Source: Actinacidiphila alni (lineage in GTDB: Bacteria; Actinomycetota; Actinomycetes; Streptomycetales; Streptomycetaceae). Taken from it: a stretch of 64,000 nucleotides of DNA. A program made the position numbers and the translations under genes. Of the stretch, positions 38,692 through 46,998 are shown in pieces. The notes below the pieces were generated by a model. The model saw only the letters and a list, made by a program, of their open reading frames with translations. It made no database searches and was not told where the DNA came from. Where the stretch lies: assembly GCF_900112845.1 (NCBI RefSeq), contig NZ_FONG01000009.1, positions 186,001 through 250,000 on the forward strand, written 5' to 3'. How positions within the stretch are numbered: position 1 is the stretch's first letter; each line of letters opens with the position of its first letter.

Positions 38692-39051
38692 CTAGCCCAG
38701 CGGCAGCGGGCCGGCCTCGAAGCACGTGCGGTCGCCGGTGTGGCAGGCGGCGCCGACCTGGTCGACCTTCACCAGCAGGGTGTCGCCGTCGCAGTCGAGG
38801 GCGACGGACTTGACGTGCTGGACGTGGCCGGACGTGTCGCCCTTGACCCAGTACTCCTGGCGGCTGCGGCTCCAGTACGTGCAGCGGCCGGTGGTGAGGG
38901 TACGGTGCAGCGCCTCGTCGTCCATCCAGCCGAGCATCAGCACCTCACCGGTGTCGTACTGCTGGGCGATGGCGGGTACGAGACCGTCGGCCGTGCGCTT
39001 GAGGCGGGCGGCGACTTCGGGGTCGAGCGAGGTGGCGGGCATGGTGACCAT
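38692..39051 (-). CDS. hisI: Phosphoribosyl-AMP cyclohydrolase
   Basis: A 119-residue zinc enzyme that opens the purine ring of phosphoribosyl-AMP, the third step of histidine synthesis. Diagnostic motifs are [20 protein letters not shown] quoted as [33 protein letters not shown], and the metal-binding cysteines in [26 protein letters not shown] (in part ACHTGDRTC). There is no fused HisE domain. Start 39051 (MVTMPATS) or 39042 (MPATS) are both possible. It is detached from the main his operon and lies just upstream of trpE. Confidence 0.95.
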   Translation of the reverse strand: MVTMPATSLDPEVAARLKRTADGLVPAIAQQYDTGEVLMLGWMDDEALHRTLTTGRCTYWSRSRQEYWVKGDTSGHVQHVKSVALDCDGDTLLVKVDQVGAACHTGDRTCFEAGPLPLG

Positions 39052-39168
39052 TCTGCCGCCGATTTTCAAGAATTCGAAAAGCGTCAATAACCGGCAAAGA
39101 GGACAAGTGAGTTGACCGGCATCCGGTTGCCGCTCGCTCATGTCACCCGTATGGGGCATCCTGCCGTC

Positions 39169-40119
39169 ATGGGTTTTCCACCACCGCCGCCAGAAGGTTC
39201 GCCGCCCCCTCCCGACCAGGGGGGCGGTTTCGGGCCACCGCAGGGCTTCGGCCCCCCACCTCCCCCTCCGCCGGGTAACGGCGGTTATGGCTATCCGCAA
39301 CAAGGCGGCGGTCAGAACTACGGTTATCCGCAGGACCCGACGCAGGCCGCGCCGGGACCGTACGGCCAGCAGCAGGGCGGTTACGGCCAGCCGGGCCCGC
39401 CCGGACCGCCGGTGCCGCCCGGTGGTTACGGCTACCCGCAGGGTCCCGGTGGACCCGGCGGTTACCCGCCGCCGCCTCCGCCGAACAACAACAAGCGCAA
39501 TCTGCTGATCGGTCTCGTGGTGCTCCTCGTGGTCGCCGGCATCGGCACCGCCGTGGCGCTGTCCGGTGGCGGGGGCGACGACAAGGACCAGGCCAACAAG
39601 CCGACCGGCACGCCGACGGTGACGCTGCCGACCGGTCTGCCGACGGACATGCCGACCTTCAGCACCGAGCCGATACCGAGCTTCACCGAGCCGTCGGACG
39701 ACCCGATCGAGACGCCGACCGACGACCCGTTCACCGATCTGCCGACCACCACTCCGACGGAGAAGGTCGTGCCGTACGTGGTGCTCTCGCCCGGCAAGTG
39801 CTTCGACGCGCCGACGCTGACGCCCACCATCGACACGGTGACCACCAAGTCGTGCAGTTCCGCGCACGACGGCCAGGTGGTGGCCAACGAGACGCTGTCC
39901 GGCACCTTCACCGACGACCAGGACATCCAGTCCAAGGCGCTGGAGCTGTGCACGGCCGACGCCAAGAAGCACCTGCCCGCCGACGGACGGCTGTACTACC
40001 CGTACGCGCTGTTCCCGAAGCTGACCACCTATGAGTTGCAGGGCCGCAAGACGGTCACCTGCTCGCTCACCCTGAACAACGGCACCAACAGCAAGAAGCT
40101 CTACGCCCCGCTGGGCTAG
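39169..40119 (+). CDS. PGGY-rich single-pass membrane protein
   Basis: A 316-residue protein. Residues 1-108 are extremely rich in Pro, Gly, Tyr and Gln (for example [25 protein letters not shown]); a membrane segment spans about 111-131 ([20 protein letters not shown]). Then comes a Thr/Pro-rich linker and an external domain with cysteine residues ([34 protein letters not shown]) resembling the septum-formation-type domain. The cytoplasmic disordered head is typical of actinomycete membrane proteins. Function unknown. The ATG at 39169 is favoured; an upstream in-frame TTG exists. Confidence 0.82.
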   Translation: MGFPPPPPEGSPPPPDQGGGFGPPQGFGPPPPPPPGNGGYGYPQQGGGQNYGYPQDPTQAAPGPYGQQQGGYGQPGPPGPPVPPGGYGYPQGPGGPGGYPPPPPPNNNKRNLLIGLVVLLVVAGIGTAVALSGGGGDDKDQANKPTGTPTVTLPTGLPTDMPTFSTEPIPSFTEPSDDPIETPTDDPFTDLPTTTPTEKVVPYVVLSPGKCFDAPTLTPTIDTVTTKSCSSAHDGQVVANETLSGTFTDDQDIQSKALELCTADAKKHLPADGRLYYPYALFPKLTTYELQGRKTVTCSLTLNNGTNSKKLYAPLG

Positions 40120-40234
40120 GCCCGGGGACCGGCCGACCCGTGAGTACGTCATCGGGCCCGGCCGCCGGCCTGTCGTCGTGGGGACAGCAGGGCGGGGAGC
40201 GGACGTACCGGCCGCGAGGTCGTAATCTGGCGTC

Positions 40235-40867
40235 ATGTCGACACATGCCCAGCGTGAACGTCTGCTCCTCGCCGATCTGCTGGAGCAGGCGGGCCCGGAC
40301 GGCCCGACATTGTGCGAGGGCTGGTCCACCCGCGATCTCGCCGCCCACGTGGTGGTACGCGAACGGCGCGGCGACGCCGCGGCGGGACTGATCGTCCCGC
40401 AGCTCGCGGACCGGCTGGAACGGGTCCGCAAGGAGTACGCGCGCAAGCCGTACGAGGAGCTGATCCAGCTCATCAGGACGGGTCCGCCCAGGCTGTCGCC
40501 CTTCTCCATCAAGCAGCTGGACGAGGCGTCCAACACCGTCGAGTTCTATGTGCACGCCGAGGACGTCAGGCGTGCCGTGCCCGACTGGACACCGCGGGCC
40601 GTGGACGCGGTCTTCGCCGACGCGCTGTGGGCCCGGCTGGAGCGCACCGCCCGGCTCGCGGGCCGCAAGTCGCCGGTCGGCCTCGTCCTGCGCCGCCCGA
40701 ACGGCCAGACCGCCGTCGCCCGCAAGGGCTCCCCCGTCGTGACCGTCACCGGCGACCCCGCCGAACTGACAATCTTCGCCTCCGGCCGCCAGGACGCCGC
40801 CAAGGTCGAGGTGGACGGCGACAAGGACGCGGTGGCCAGGCTCTACGACGCCAAGCTCGGCCTGTAG
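40235..40867 (+). CDS. TIGR03085-family metal-binding protein (maleylpyruvate-isomerase / DinB-like)
   Basis: A 210-residue protein of the mycothiol-dependent maleylpyruvate isomerase N-domain superfamily. The helix bundle carries likely metal-binding histidines in [14 protein letters not shown] and [12 protein letters not shown], with [10 protein letters not shown] just before the first. TIGR03085 members typically run [20 protein letters not shown] at the N-terminus. They may use mycothiol as cofactor, but no reaction is established. The ATG at 40235 follows a 115-bp gap after the PGGY-rich gene on the same strand. Confidence 0.85.
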   Translation: MSTHAQRERLLLADLLEQAGPDGPTLCEGWSTRDLAAHVVVRERRGDAAAGLIVPQLADRLERVRKEYARKPYEELIQLIRTGPPRLSPFSIKQLDEASNTVEFYVHAEDVRRAVPDWTPRAVDAVFADALWARLERTARLAGRKSPVGLVLRRPNGQTAVARKGSPVVTVTGDPAELTIFASGRQDAAKVEVDGDKDAVARLYDAKLGL

Positions 40868-40893
40868 CGGTTCTCTCCCCTACCGGCGCCGCC

Positions 40894-41352
40894 TCAGACC
40901 GCGGTGGCGCCGGCCACCAGCGTGCTCGCGAGGCGGGAGAGCGCGGCGCGCTGCTCGTCGCCGAGGTGCGCGGCGAGCGCCCGGATCCGTCGGCCCGCGT
41001 CCTCCTCCAGCGCCCGGGCCGCCGCCCGCCCCTCGTCCGTCAGCGTCACCTGGACGGCGCGGCGGTCGCGCGGTGACGGCGCGCGGCGCACCAGTCCGCG
41101 ACGCTCGGCCCGGTCCACGAGACCGGTGACGCTGGACTTGTCCAGCTCCAGATGGCGGGCCAGCTCCTGCATCCCGGGCTCCCGGTCGCGCAGCACGCCC
41201 AGCAGGCGGAGCTGGATCACGGACAGGCCCAGCTCGGCCGCGACCTTGGCGAGGGCGCCCTGCACCAGGAAGGACAGCTGGGCCAGGCTGTCGACGATCC
41301 CCAGGTCAGGGGCTTGGGCGGGCGGGTCCGCGGGTGCGGTGTCGGTCGGCAT
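40894..41352 (-). CDS. MarR-family transcriptional regulator
   Basis: A 152-residue winged-helix repressor. The recognition helix and wing are seen in MQELARHLELDKSSVTGLVD and RRGLVRRAPSPRDRRAVQVTL, which is the classical MarR wing with DRR. Long helices at both ends form the dimer. It is divergent from the quinone-oxidoreductase-like gene at 41445, and the 92-bp gap contains several palindromes, so it probably represses both genes and responds to a small phenolic or electrophilic ligand; the ligand is unknown. Confidence 0.92.
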   Translation of the reverse strand: MPTDTAPADPPAQAPDLGIVDSLAQLSFLVQGALAKVAAELGLSVIQLRLLGVLRDREPGMQELARHLELDKSSVTGLVDRAERRGLVRRAPSPRDRRAVQVTLTDEGRAAARALEEDAGRRIRALAAHLGDEQRAALSRLASTLVAGATAV

Positions 41353-41360
41353 GGCCCCAT

Positions 41361-41415
41361 CGTACTTGACTTAGTACGTGGCACCAATTAATTTGGTTGG
41401 TGTCACGTACTAAGT
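41361..41415. promoter_or_regulatory. Palindromic operator of the MarR divergon
   Basis: An 18-bp inverted repeat ACTTAGTACGTGGCACCA (41369-41386) and TGGTGTCACGTACTAAGT (41398-41415) matches at 17 of 18 positions around an AT-rich centre AATTAATTTGG. Overlapping smaller palindromes are CGTACTTGACTTAGTACG (41361-41378) and CACCAA...TTGGTG. It sits between the divergent starts at 41352 and 41445. Binding by the adjacent MarR protein is inferred. Confidence 0.8.
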
Positions 41416-41444
41416 CCGTGCGCCGCCTTCCGTGAGGAGTCGTC

Positions 41445-42398
41445 ATGTACGCCGCCGTCGTCCGCTCGTTCGACCACCCGCCGCGCTACGAGGAGTTCGA
41501 GGCCCCGCGGCCCGGTGACGGGCACGTCCTGGTGGACGTGCTCGCCGCCGGACTGCACCCGCGGGTCCGCTCGGGTGCCGCGGGCACGCATTACACCAGC
41601 GACGGGAAGCTGCCGCTCGTTCCGGGGGTCGACGGTGTCGGGCGGCTGCCCGACGGCAGCAGCGTCTACTTCGTCGCCGGGGACGACGTGCCCGGCACCA
41701 TGGCCGAGCAGGCGCTCGTCGACCCGCGGCGCGCCGTCGCGCTGCCCGCGGACGCCGATCCGGTGGTGGTCGCCGCCGCCATGAACCCGGCGATGTCCTC
41801 CTGGGTCGCGCTGCGCCGCCGGATCTCCTTCCGGGCGGGGCAGAGCGTGCTCGTGCTCGGCGCGACCGGCAACGCCGGGCAGATGGCCGTGCAGATCGCC
41901 CGCCGTCTCGGGGCGGCGCGGGTCGTTGCCGCCGGGCGCGACGCGGACCGGCTCGGTCTGCTCGGTGACCTCGGTGCCACGGAGACCGTCTCCCTCGCAG
42001 GCGACCCCGAGGAAGCCGCGGAGCGGCTGGGGGCGGCCGCGGCGGATGTCGACGTCGTGATCGACTACACCTGGGGCGAGCCCACGCAGCGGGCCATGCC
42101 CGCTCTTCTGAAGCGGCGGGCGGACCGGAGCGCGGCGCTCGACTGGGTCCAGATCGGGTCCGTGGCCGGGGCGGAGATCGCCTTGCCGTCGTTCGTGCTG
42201 CGGGCCGCGAATCTCCGCATTCTCGGCAGCGGGCAGGGCTCGGTCACCGCGGCGGGTATCGTCGCCGAACTCCCTTCCCTCATCGCCGAGCTTCCCTCTC
42301 TCGCCGTCTCGGCCCGGTCCGTCCCCCTCGCGGACGTCGAATCCGCCTGGACCGCTCCCGCCGCCCCGGGCACCCGCCTCGTCCTCACCCCGCGGTAA
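41445..42398 (+). CDS. Zinc-independent MDR-family (quinone-oxidoreductase-like) dehydrogenase
   Basis: A 317-residue medium-chain dehydrogenase/reductase. The N-terminal GroES-like domain reads YAAVVRSFDHPPRYEEFEAP and the Rossmann domain carries VLVLGATGNAGQMAVQIARR with AAGRDADRLGLLGDLGA. Catalytic-zinc cysteines are absent, as in the quinone oxidoreductase branch, so an NAD(P)H-dependent reduction of quinones or enones is likely. It is controlled with the divergent marR gene through the palindromic operator. The ATG follows GTGAGGAG. Confidence 0.88.
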   Translation: MYAAVVRSFDHPPRYEEFEAPRPGDGHVLVDVLAAGLHPRVRSGAAGTHYTSDGKLPLVPGVDGVGRLPDGSSVYFVAGDDVPGTMAEQALVDPRRAVALPADADPVVVAAAMNPAMSSWVALRRRISFRAGQSVLVLGATGNAGQMAVQIARRLGAARVVAAGRDADRLGLLGDLGATETVSLAGDPEEAAERLGAAAADVDVVIDYTWGEPTQRAMPALLKRRADRSAALDWVQIGSVAGAEIALPSFVLRAANLRILGSGQGSVTAAGIVAELPSLIAELPSLAVSARSVPLADVESAWTAPAAPGTRLVLTPR

Positions 42399-42455
42399 CC
42401 CGCCTCCTCCGGAGAGGGGTGCCCGATAGGGGCATCCCCGTGCGCAGAGGTGCCG

Positions 42456-42950
42456 TCACGCAGTGACTTTGGCCAGGAAGGCGTCCAGGTTGCGGAGAGT
42501 ACGGGAAATCTGCTCTTCCAGGGTGAGGGTCTCCTCGAGCCGCTTGACCAGGGCGGAACCCTTCTTCCCACGGACATAGAGCGGGCACGCGAGGTCGGCG
42601 CACATGTAGAGAGCGACGGTGTTGCCCTGGCGGCCGGCGGGGCCGGCGAGCGGGGCGGCGAGGAGGTCGACCCCACCGCCGGAGTGCCCGGTCAGGCAGA
42701 GCGAACAGAGGCTGCTGCGCAGCAGATTGCGGCGGGCACCGGGGGCGACCCGGAGGGTGATGCCGAGCGGCTCGGCACCGGGACGTACGAGATAGGCCCG
42801 GTCACGGGCGCCCGGGTCGCGCCAGCCGAGGAAGTCCAGGTCGGCCCACGGCAGCTCGCCCAGGTCACGCGGCAGGCTGATCCGCTTGGCCTCCCCCTTC
42901 GAGCAGTTGACGAACGAATTGCGGATGTCTGCTTCACCGAGGGGGTCCAT
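42456..42950 (-). CDS. FBP-domain (treble-clef zinc-finger) protein
   Basis: A 164-residue protein. The C-terminal half has the FBP/FusB-like treble-clef zinc finger with cysteine pairs in SSLCSLCLTGHSG and MCADLACPLYVRG. Family members related to the fusidic-acid-resistance protein FusB bind elongation factor G through this domain; whether this one does is unknown. The N-terminal part (MDPLGEADIRNSFVNCSKGE) is typical of actinomycete versions. Neighbours are the dehydrogenase and an MFS exporter, without obvious operon links. The ATG at 42950 lacks a strong ribosome site. Confidence 0.85.
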   Translation of the reverse strand: MDPLGEADIRNSFVNCSKGEAKRISLPRDLGELPWADLDFLGWRDPGARDRAYLVRPGAEPLGITLRVAPGARRNLLRSSLCSLCLTGHSGGGVDLLAAPLAGPAGRQGNTVALYMCADLACPLYVRGKKGSALVKRLEETLTLEEQISRTLRNLDAFLAKVTA

Positions 42951-43018
42951 GGACGCGAAGCTAACAGCGCTCCCCCGCACCCGTCACAGCATTTTCCGCC
43001 GGTCAGGCGGTCAGCAGG

Positions 43019-44362
43019 TCAGCCGCGGGCGGCGCCGGCAGGCTCCGGCGTACGGTCCGCGGAGTCGGCGGCGTCCGCGGCGCCCTCCTCCGGAGCCGCG
43101 CCCGCCTTGCGCGGCAGTTCCGCCGCCCGGACCGCGGGCGTGAGCAGACCGAGCAGACCTCCGGTCATCCCGAGGCCGGCGCTGGCCAGGAAGACCGGGC
43201 CCGCGCCCCAGAGGCCGACGGCCGCGCCGAACAGGGGGTAGGCGAGCGGCGCGAGGCCGAAGCTGCTCAGGCTCATCACGGAGGTGACCCGGCCGAGGTA
43301 GGCGGCCTCGGCGGCCGACTGGACGAGGGCGTAGCCAAGGCCCCCGCAGATACCGCAGAGCAGCCCGGTGGCCAGGGCGACGGCGACCGCGAGCGGCAGC
43401 GCGGGCACCACGCCGATCAGGCCGACGCCCGCGGACCCGGCGAAGAGGGTGCCGATCTGCACAGCCCCGGCCCGCGCGATCCGCCCCCGTACGGTGAGCA
43501 GCAGCGCGCCGGCCGCCGCGCCCGCGCCGAAGCACGCGATGATCCAGCCGTAGCCGGTGGAACCCCAGCCGCGGTTCTGGGTGAGCAGCACCATGCCGAC
43601 GTTGAGCGGGCCGACCAGGCCCAGTTCACAGAGCGCGCCGGAGACGACCAGCGGTCCGACCAGCCGGTGGCGGCGTACGTAGCGCAGCCCGTCGACCAGT
43701 TCCCGCCAGGCGCCGCTGTCCCGGCCGGTCTTCGCCGGTTCGCCGGACGACGGGGACGGCAGCGGGCCGATCCGGGTGGTGACCAGCAGCGGCACGGATG
43801 TGGCGAAGAGCAGGCCCGCCACGGTGAAGGCGGCGGTGGCGCCGCCGAGGCCCATCACGAGGCCGCCGGCCGGCGGCCCGACGATGGTGCCGAAGCGGAT
43901 GGTCAGGGCACGCATGCCCTGGAGCCGCATCAGCTGGTCGGGAGCGACGATCCGCGGCGGCAGCGCGCCCACCGCGGGCATGAAGAGCGCGTCCACGACG
44001 CCGAAGAGCAGCGCGACGACGACCAGCAGCCACAGGCCCGGCGAGGCCAGGGCGAGCGCCGCGGCCGCGCCGAGGATCAGCGCGCAGCGCACCGCGTCGC
44101 TGCCGATCACCACCCGGCGCGGCCCGAAGCGGTCGGCGACCACTCCCCCGCCGAGCATCAGCGCGGCGCGCGGCACCGCGCCCGCCGCCATCACCAGGCC
44201 GACCTGCGTCGGCGGCGCGACCTTGGCGGCGGCGAAGCCGAGGGCGAGGAAGTAGACGCTGTCGCCGAGCATGGACGCGGTGTACGCGGCCAGCCAGCGC
44301 AGCACGTTGCGGTCCTTGTGGGCGGGCCGGTCGGGCGGGGCGGATATCGCGGTCGCGGTCAT
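43019..44362 (-). CDS. MFS transporter, probable efflux pump
   Basis: A 447-residue protein with about 12 hydrophobic segments. The N-terminal half carries the MFS motif A-like loop GGGVVADRFGPRRVVIGSDA, and the family resembles the MFS_3/EntS-like exporters (LRWLAAYTASMLGDSVYFLA at the start). The C-terminal tail is Ala/Glu-rich and cytoplasmic. The substrate is unknown. The ATG has GGGAGGG. The gene lies 78 bp downstream of the helix-turn-helix regulator on the same strand, suggesting cotranscription and control by it. Confidence 0.88.
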   Translation of the reverse strand: MTATAISAPPDRPAHKDRNVLRWLAAYTASMLGDSVYFLALGFAAAKVAPPTQVGLVMAAGAVPRAALMLGGGVVADRFGPRRVVIGSDAVRCALILGAAAALALASPGLWLLVVVALLFGVVDALFMPAVGALPPRIVAPDQLMRLQGMRALTIRFGTIVGPPAGGLVMGLGGATAAFTVAGLLFATSVPLLVTTRIGPLPSPSSGEPAKTGRDSGAWRELVDGLRYVRRHRLVGPLVVSGALCELGLVGPLNVGMVLLTQNRGWGSTGYGWIIACFGAGAAAGALLLTVRGRIARAGAVQIGTLFAGSAGVGLIGVVPALPLAVAVALATGLLCGICGGLGYALVQSAAEAAYLGRVTSVMSLSSFGLAPLAYPLFGAAVGLWGAGPVFLASAGLGMTGGLLGLLTPAVRAAELPRKAGAAPEEGAADAADSADRTPEPAGAARG

Positions 44363-44440
44363 GGTGCGGCCCTCCCTGGGCATGGCGTACGGAACGGGGC
44401 TGCCGGTGGTGCGCGGACGGGACCTGCGGGGGCCGGGTCG

Positions 44441-45049
44441 CTACGGGCGGAAGGGGAAGCCGTACATCTGCACGGCGACGAATTCCCGGCCCTCGGTGTC
44501 GCCGGCGTCGTCCGCGGCCGTGCCGCGGTCGGCCCAGCGCCGCATCAGCTCGCCGATCTCCTCGGCCATCTCCCGCAGTTCCGGGGCGGTCAGCCGCGGC
44601 ATGTACTCGGAGCTGAAGGCGGCGTCCGACCACTGCGCGGGCCAGGCGCCCTGCTGGTTCAGATACTGCTCGTAGCGCTCGGCGCGGGTCGCCAGCAGCT
44701 GCCTGGTGACCTCGTTGAGCACCGCGGCGCCCTCGGGCCGGTCGGCGAAGTCCGCGCTGCGGAAGGAGAAGCCGCGCTCGGAGGAGAGCTTCCACCAGCG
44801 CTCGCGGCCGTCGCTGCCCTTCTCCGGCGCCTCGACGATGAAGCCGTGCGCGGCGAGCTTGCGCAGGTGGTAGCTGACCAGCGACACCGCCTCGTCCACC
44901 TGGTCCGCCAGCTGCGAGGCGGTGGCGGACCGCGCGGTGAACAGGGCGCGGTAGAGCTGGATGCGCAGCGGGTGTGTGAAGACCTTCAGCGCGTCGAGAT
45001 CGGTGATGCGCTGGGCCTCGGGCCGCGGGGTGTCGTCGTTGTCCGGCAT
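44441..45049 (-). CDS. ArsR/HTH_20-type winged-helix regulator
   Basis: A 202-residue regulator. Residues about 15-100 form a winged helix (LKVFTHPLRIQLYRALFTAR, SASQLADQVDEAVSLVSYHL quoted from ATASQLADQVDE, and RKLAAHGFIVEAPEKGSDGR). The rest is a helical domain (EVTRQLLATRAERYEQYLNQ). The DNA upstream has two TTGCGCAA palindromes, the type of site used by this regulator group, so it is probably autoregulated and also controls the MFS gene. The ATG at 45049 or a GTG two codons earlier may be the start. Confidence 0.9.
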   Translation of the reverse strand: MPDNDDTPRPEAQRITDLDALKVFTHPLRIQLYRALFTARSATASQLADQVDEAVSLVSYHLRKLAAHGFIVEAPEKGSDGRERWWKLSSERGFSFRSADFADRPEGAAVLNEVTRQLLATRAERYEQYLNQQGAWPAQWSDAAFSSEYMPRLTAPELREMAEEIGELMRRWADRGTAADDAGDTEGREFVAVQMYGFPFRP

Positions 45050-45071
45050 GCTCACCACGGTAGATACGAAA

Positions 45072-45108
45072 GAAAAATTGCGCAACGGAATTTGCGCAAC
45101 TTCTCTTT
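45072..45108. promoter_or_regulatory. TTGCGCAA operator pair in the regulator/methyltransferase divergon
   Basis: Two perfect 8-bp palindromes TTGCGCAA at 45078-45085 and 45092-45099, with 14-bp spacing centre to centre, are flanked by near-complementary arms (GAAAGAAAAA and TTCTCTTTC). The AT-rich island lies 23-60 bases upstream of the regulator start. The spacing is about 1.3 helical turns. Binding by the adjacent regulator is inferred. Confidence 0.75.
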
Positions 45109-45158
45109 CTCATCTGTTCCCCGGCCGCGGGCCCGTCGCCCCCGGCAGGATGGCGGCC

Positions 45159-45764
45159 ATGTCACTCGACGGCACCCGCGCGCATCTCCGCGGCCCCGGC
45201 GACCTGCCGCCGCTGGTCGAACGCGCCGCGCGCACCGCGCGGCAGCTCGGCTTCCCGTACTCCTGCCGCCCCGAGCAGGGCAGGCTGCTGCGGGCGCTCG
45301 CCGCGGGCGCGCACCGTATCGGCGAGACCGGCACCGGACTCGGGGTGGGGCTGGGCTGGCTGGTCACCGGGATGCGGGCCGACGCCACCGCGGTGAGCGT
45401 CGAGCGCGACCCGGAGCGGGCCGCGAAGGCGGCCTGGCTCTACTCGGAGCTGGCCCCGCAGGTCACGGTCGAATGCGGCGACTGGACGGCCATCGCCGCG
45501 CACGGCCCGTTCGACCTGCTGGTCCTCGACGGCGGCGGCCAGGGAAAGGACGGCGGTCCTGCGGCCGACCCGGTGGAGCTGCTGCGGCCCGGCGGCGTGC
45601 TCGTCGTGGACGACTTTACGCCCGCCGTCGGCCGGCCGCCCGTGCACGACGGGCGGCCCGACCGGGCGCGGCTGCACTGGCTGGAGCATCCGGCGCTGCG
45701 CTCGGTGGAGATCCCGCTCGCCCCCGACCTGGCGGCGCTGGTCTGCACCCGCCGCGCGGACTGA
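45159..45764 (+). CDS. Small SAM-dependent O-methyltransferase-like protein
   Basis: A 201-residue protein of class I methyltransferase fold. Motif I is IGETGTGLGVGLGWLVTGM, the acidic residue after strand 2 is in AVSVERDPERAAKA, and GPFDLLVLDGGGQGKDG plus LLRPGGVLVVDDFTP make motifs II and III. It resembles methyltransferases of the O-methyltransferase family 3, but the substrate is unknown. A nearby in-frame ATG at 45150 is an alternative start. It diverges from the TTGCGCAA regulator and may be controlled by it. Confidence 0.85.
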   Translation: MSLDGTRAHLRGPGDLPPLVERAARTARQLGFPYSCRPEQGRLLRALAAGAHRIGETGTGLGVGLGWLVTGMRADATAVSVERDPERAAKAAWLYSELAPQVTVECGDWTAIAAHGPFDLLVLDGGGQGKDGGPAADPVELLRPGGVLVVDDFTPAVGRPPVHDGRPDRARLHWLEHPALRSVEIPLAPDLAALVCTRRAD

Positions 45765-45780
45765 GCCGGGGCCGGCCGGA

Positions 45781-45823
45781 ACCGCGCGGGGCGACCGTAG
45801 AGGACCGCGCGGGGCGACCGTAG
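45781..45823. repeat. 20-bp direct repeat downstream of hisF
   Basis: ACCGCGCGGGGCGACCGTAG occurs twice, at 45781-45800 and 45804-45823, separated by AGG (period 23 bp). It lies between the convergent methyltransferase and hisF stops. Next to it GAGCCC...GGGCTC (45824-45843) is a short hairpin that could end hisF transcription and overlaps its stop codon. Confidence 0.8.
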
Positions 45824-45841
45824 GAGCCCGGAAAAAGGGGC

Positions 45842-46597
45842 TCAGCGCACCGGGTGGCCGGCCTCCCGCAGCGCCGACTTGACCTCGCCGATCCGCAGAT
45901 CGCCGAAGTGGAAGACCGACGCCGCCAGTACCGCGTCGGCGCCCGCGGCCACCGCGGGCGCGAAGTCCGCGAGCCGGCCCGCGCCGCCGGAGGCGATCAC
46001 CGGGACGGTCACCCGTTCCCGTACGGCCGCGATCATCTCCGTGTCGTAGCCGTCCTTGGTGCCGTCCGCGTCCATCGAATTGAGCAGGATCTCGCCCGCG
46101 CCCAGGTCGGCGGCGCGCTGCGCCCACTCCACCGCGTCGATGCCGGTGCCGCGCCGCCCGCCGTGCGTGGTGACCTCGAAGGTCCCCTCGGGCGTGCGCC
46201 GGGCGTCCACCGACAGCACCAGCACCTGGCGGCCGAAGCGCTCGGCGATCTCCCGGATCAGCTCGGGCCTGGCGATGGCCGCGGTGTTGACGCCGACCTT
46301 GTCCGCGCCCGCGCGCAGCAGCCGGTCCACGTCGTCGGCGGTGCGCACCCCGCCGCCCACGGTCAGCGGGATGAAGACCTGCTCGGCGGTGCGGCGGACC
46401 ACGTCGTACGTGGTCTCCCGGTCGCCGGAGGACGCGGTGATGTCGAGGAAGGTCAGCTCGTCGGCGCCCTCGGCGTCGTACAGCTTGGCCATTTCCACCG
46501 GGTCGCCGGCGTCCCGCAGATTCTGGAAGTTGACCCCCTTGACGACGCGGCCGTTGTCCACGTCGAGGCAGGGGATGACTCGGACCGCGAGGGTCAT
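45842..46597 (-). CDS. hisF: Imidazole glycerol phosphate synthase, cyclase subunit
   Basis: A 251-residue TIM barrel that, with HisH, converts PRFAR and glutamine-derived ammonia to imidazole-glycerol phosphate and AICAR. Catalytic Asp in [20 protein letters not shown] and in [15 protein letters not shown] are present, with the phosphate sites [10 protein letters not shown] and [11 protein letters not shown]. The ATG overlaps the stop of the Rid gene by four bases. It is the last gene of the his operon. Confidence 0.97.
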   Translation of the reverse strand: MTLAVRVIPCLDVDNGRVVKGVNFQNLRDAGDPVEMAKLYDAEGADELTFLDITASSGDRETTYDVVRRTAEQVFIPLTVGGGVRTADDVDRLLRAGADKVGVNTAAIARPELIREIAERFGRQVLVLSVDARRTPEGTFEVTTHGGRRGTGIDAVEWAQRAADLGAGEILLNSMDADGTKDGYDTEMIAAVRERVTVPVIASGGAGRLADFAPAVAAGADAVLAASVFHFGDLRIGEVKSALREAGHPVR

Positions 46598-46998
46598 CCG
46601 ACGGCTCCTCTGTAGGCTTCGATCTCCACCTCGACCAGGATCCGGGAGTCGGTGAACCCGGCCACCACGACCATGGTGGCGGCCGGCCGTACGGCCCCGA
46701 ACAGCTCCCGGTGGGCGCGGCCGACGTCGTCGGCGTCCCTGGCGTGGCTGATGTACATACGCGTGCGGATCACGCTGTCCGGGCCGAGGCCGAACGGCTC
46801 GACCGCCGCCAGCGCGTTGCGGAAGGCGAGCAGCGCCTGCTCGTACGGGCTGCCCTCGCCGCGTACCGCGCCGTCGACCAGGGGCATGGTGCCGGACACC
46901 AGGACCCGGTCCCCCGCCGCGACGGCGCGGGCGAAGCCGATGGTCTCCTCCAGCGGGCTGTCGGACTGTTCGCGCCGTACGGCAGGGGTCTCGGTCAT
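46594..46998 (-). CDS. Rid-family (RidA/YjgF-like) protein lacking the catalytic Arg
   Basis: A 134-residue chorismate-mutase-like-fold protein within the his operon. RidA enzymes remove reactive enamines and imines. The region that normally reads P-A-R-S/T before the last strands is here Pro105-Ala-Ala107-Thr ([14 protein letters not shown]), so the substrate carboxylate-binding arginine is missing; this fits the Rid subfamilies without deaminase activity. The gene overlaps both neighbours by four bases (priA upstream, hisF downstream), which points to a histidine-pathway role of unknown kind. Confidence 0.9.
   Translation of the reverse strand: MTETPAVRREQSDSPLEETIGFARAVAAGDRVLVSGTMPLVDGAVRGEGSPYEQALLAFRNALAAVEPFGLGPDSVIRTRMYISHARDADDVGRAHRELFGAVRPAATMVVVAGFTDSRILVEVEIEAYRGAVG

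Noticed and set aside
38692..40536. 614-codon frame ending in hisI
   Set aside because: Only the last 119 residues match HisI; the rest is antisense to the PGGY-rich gene.
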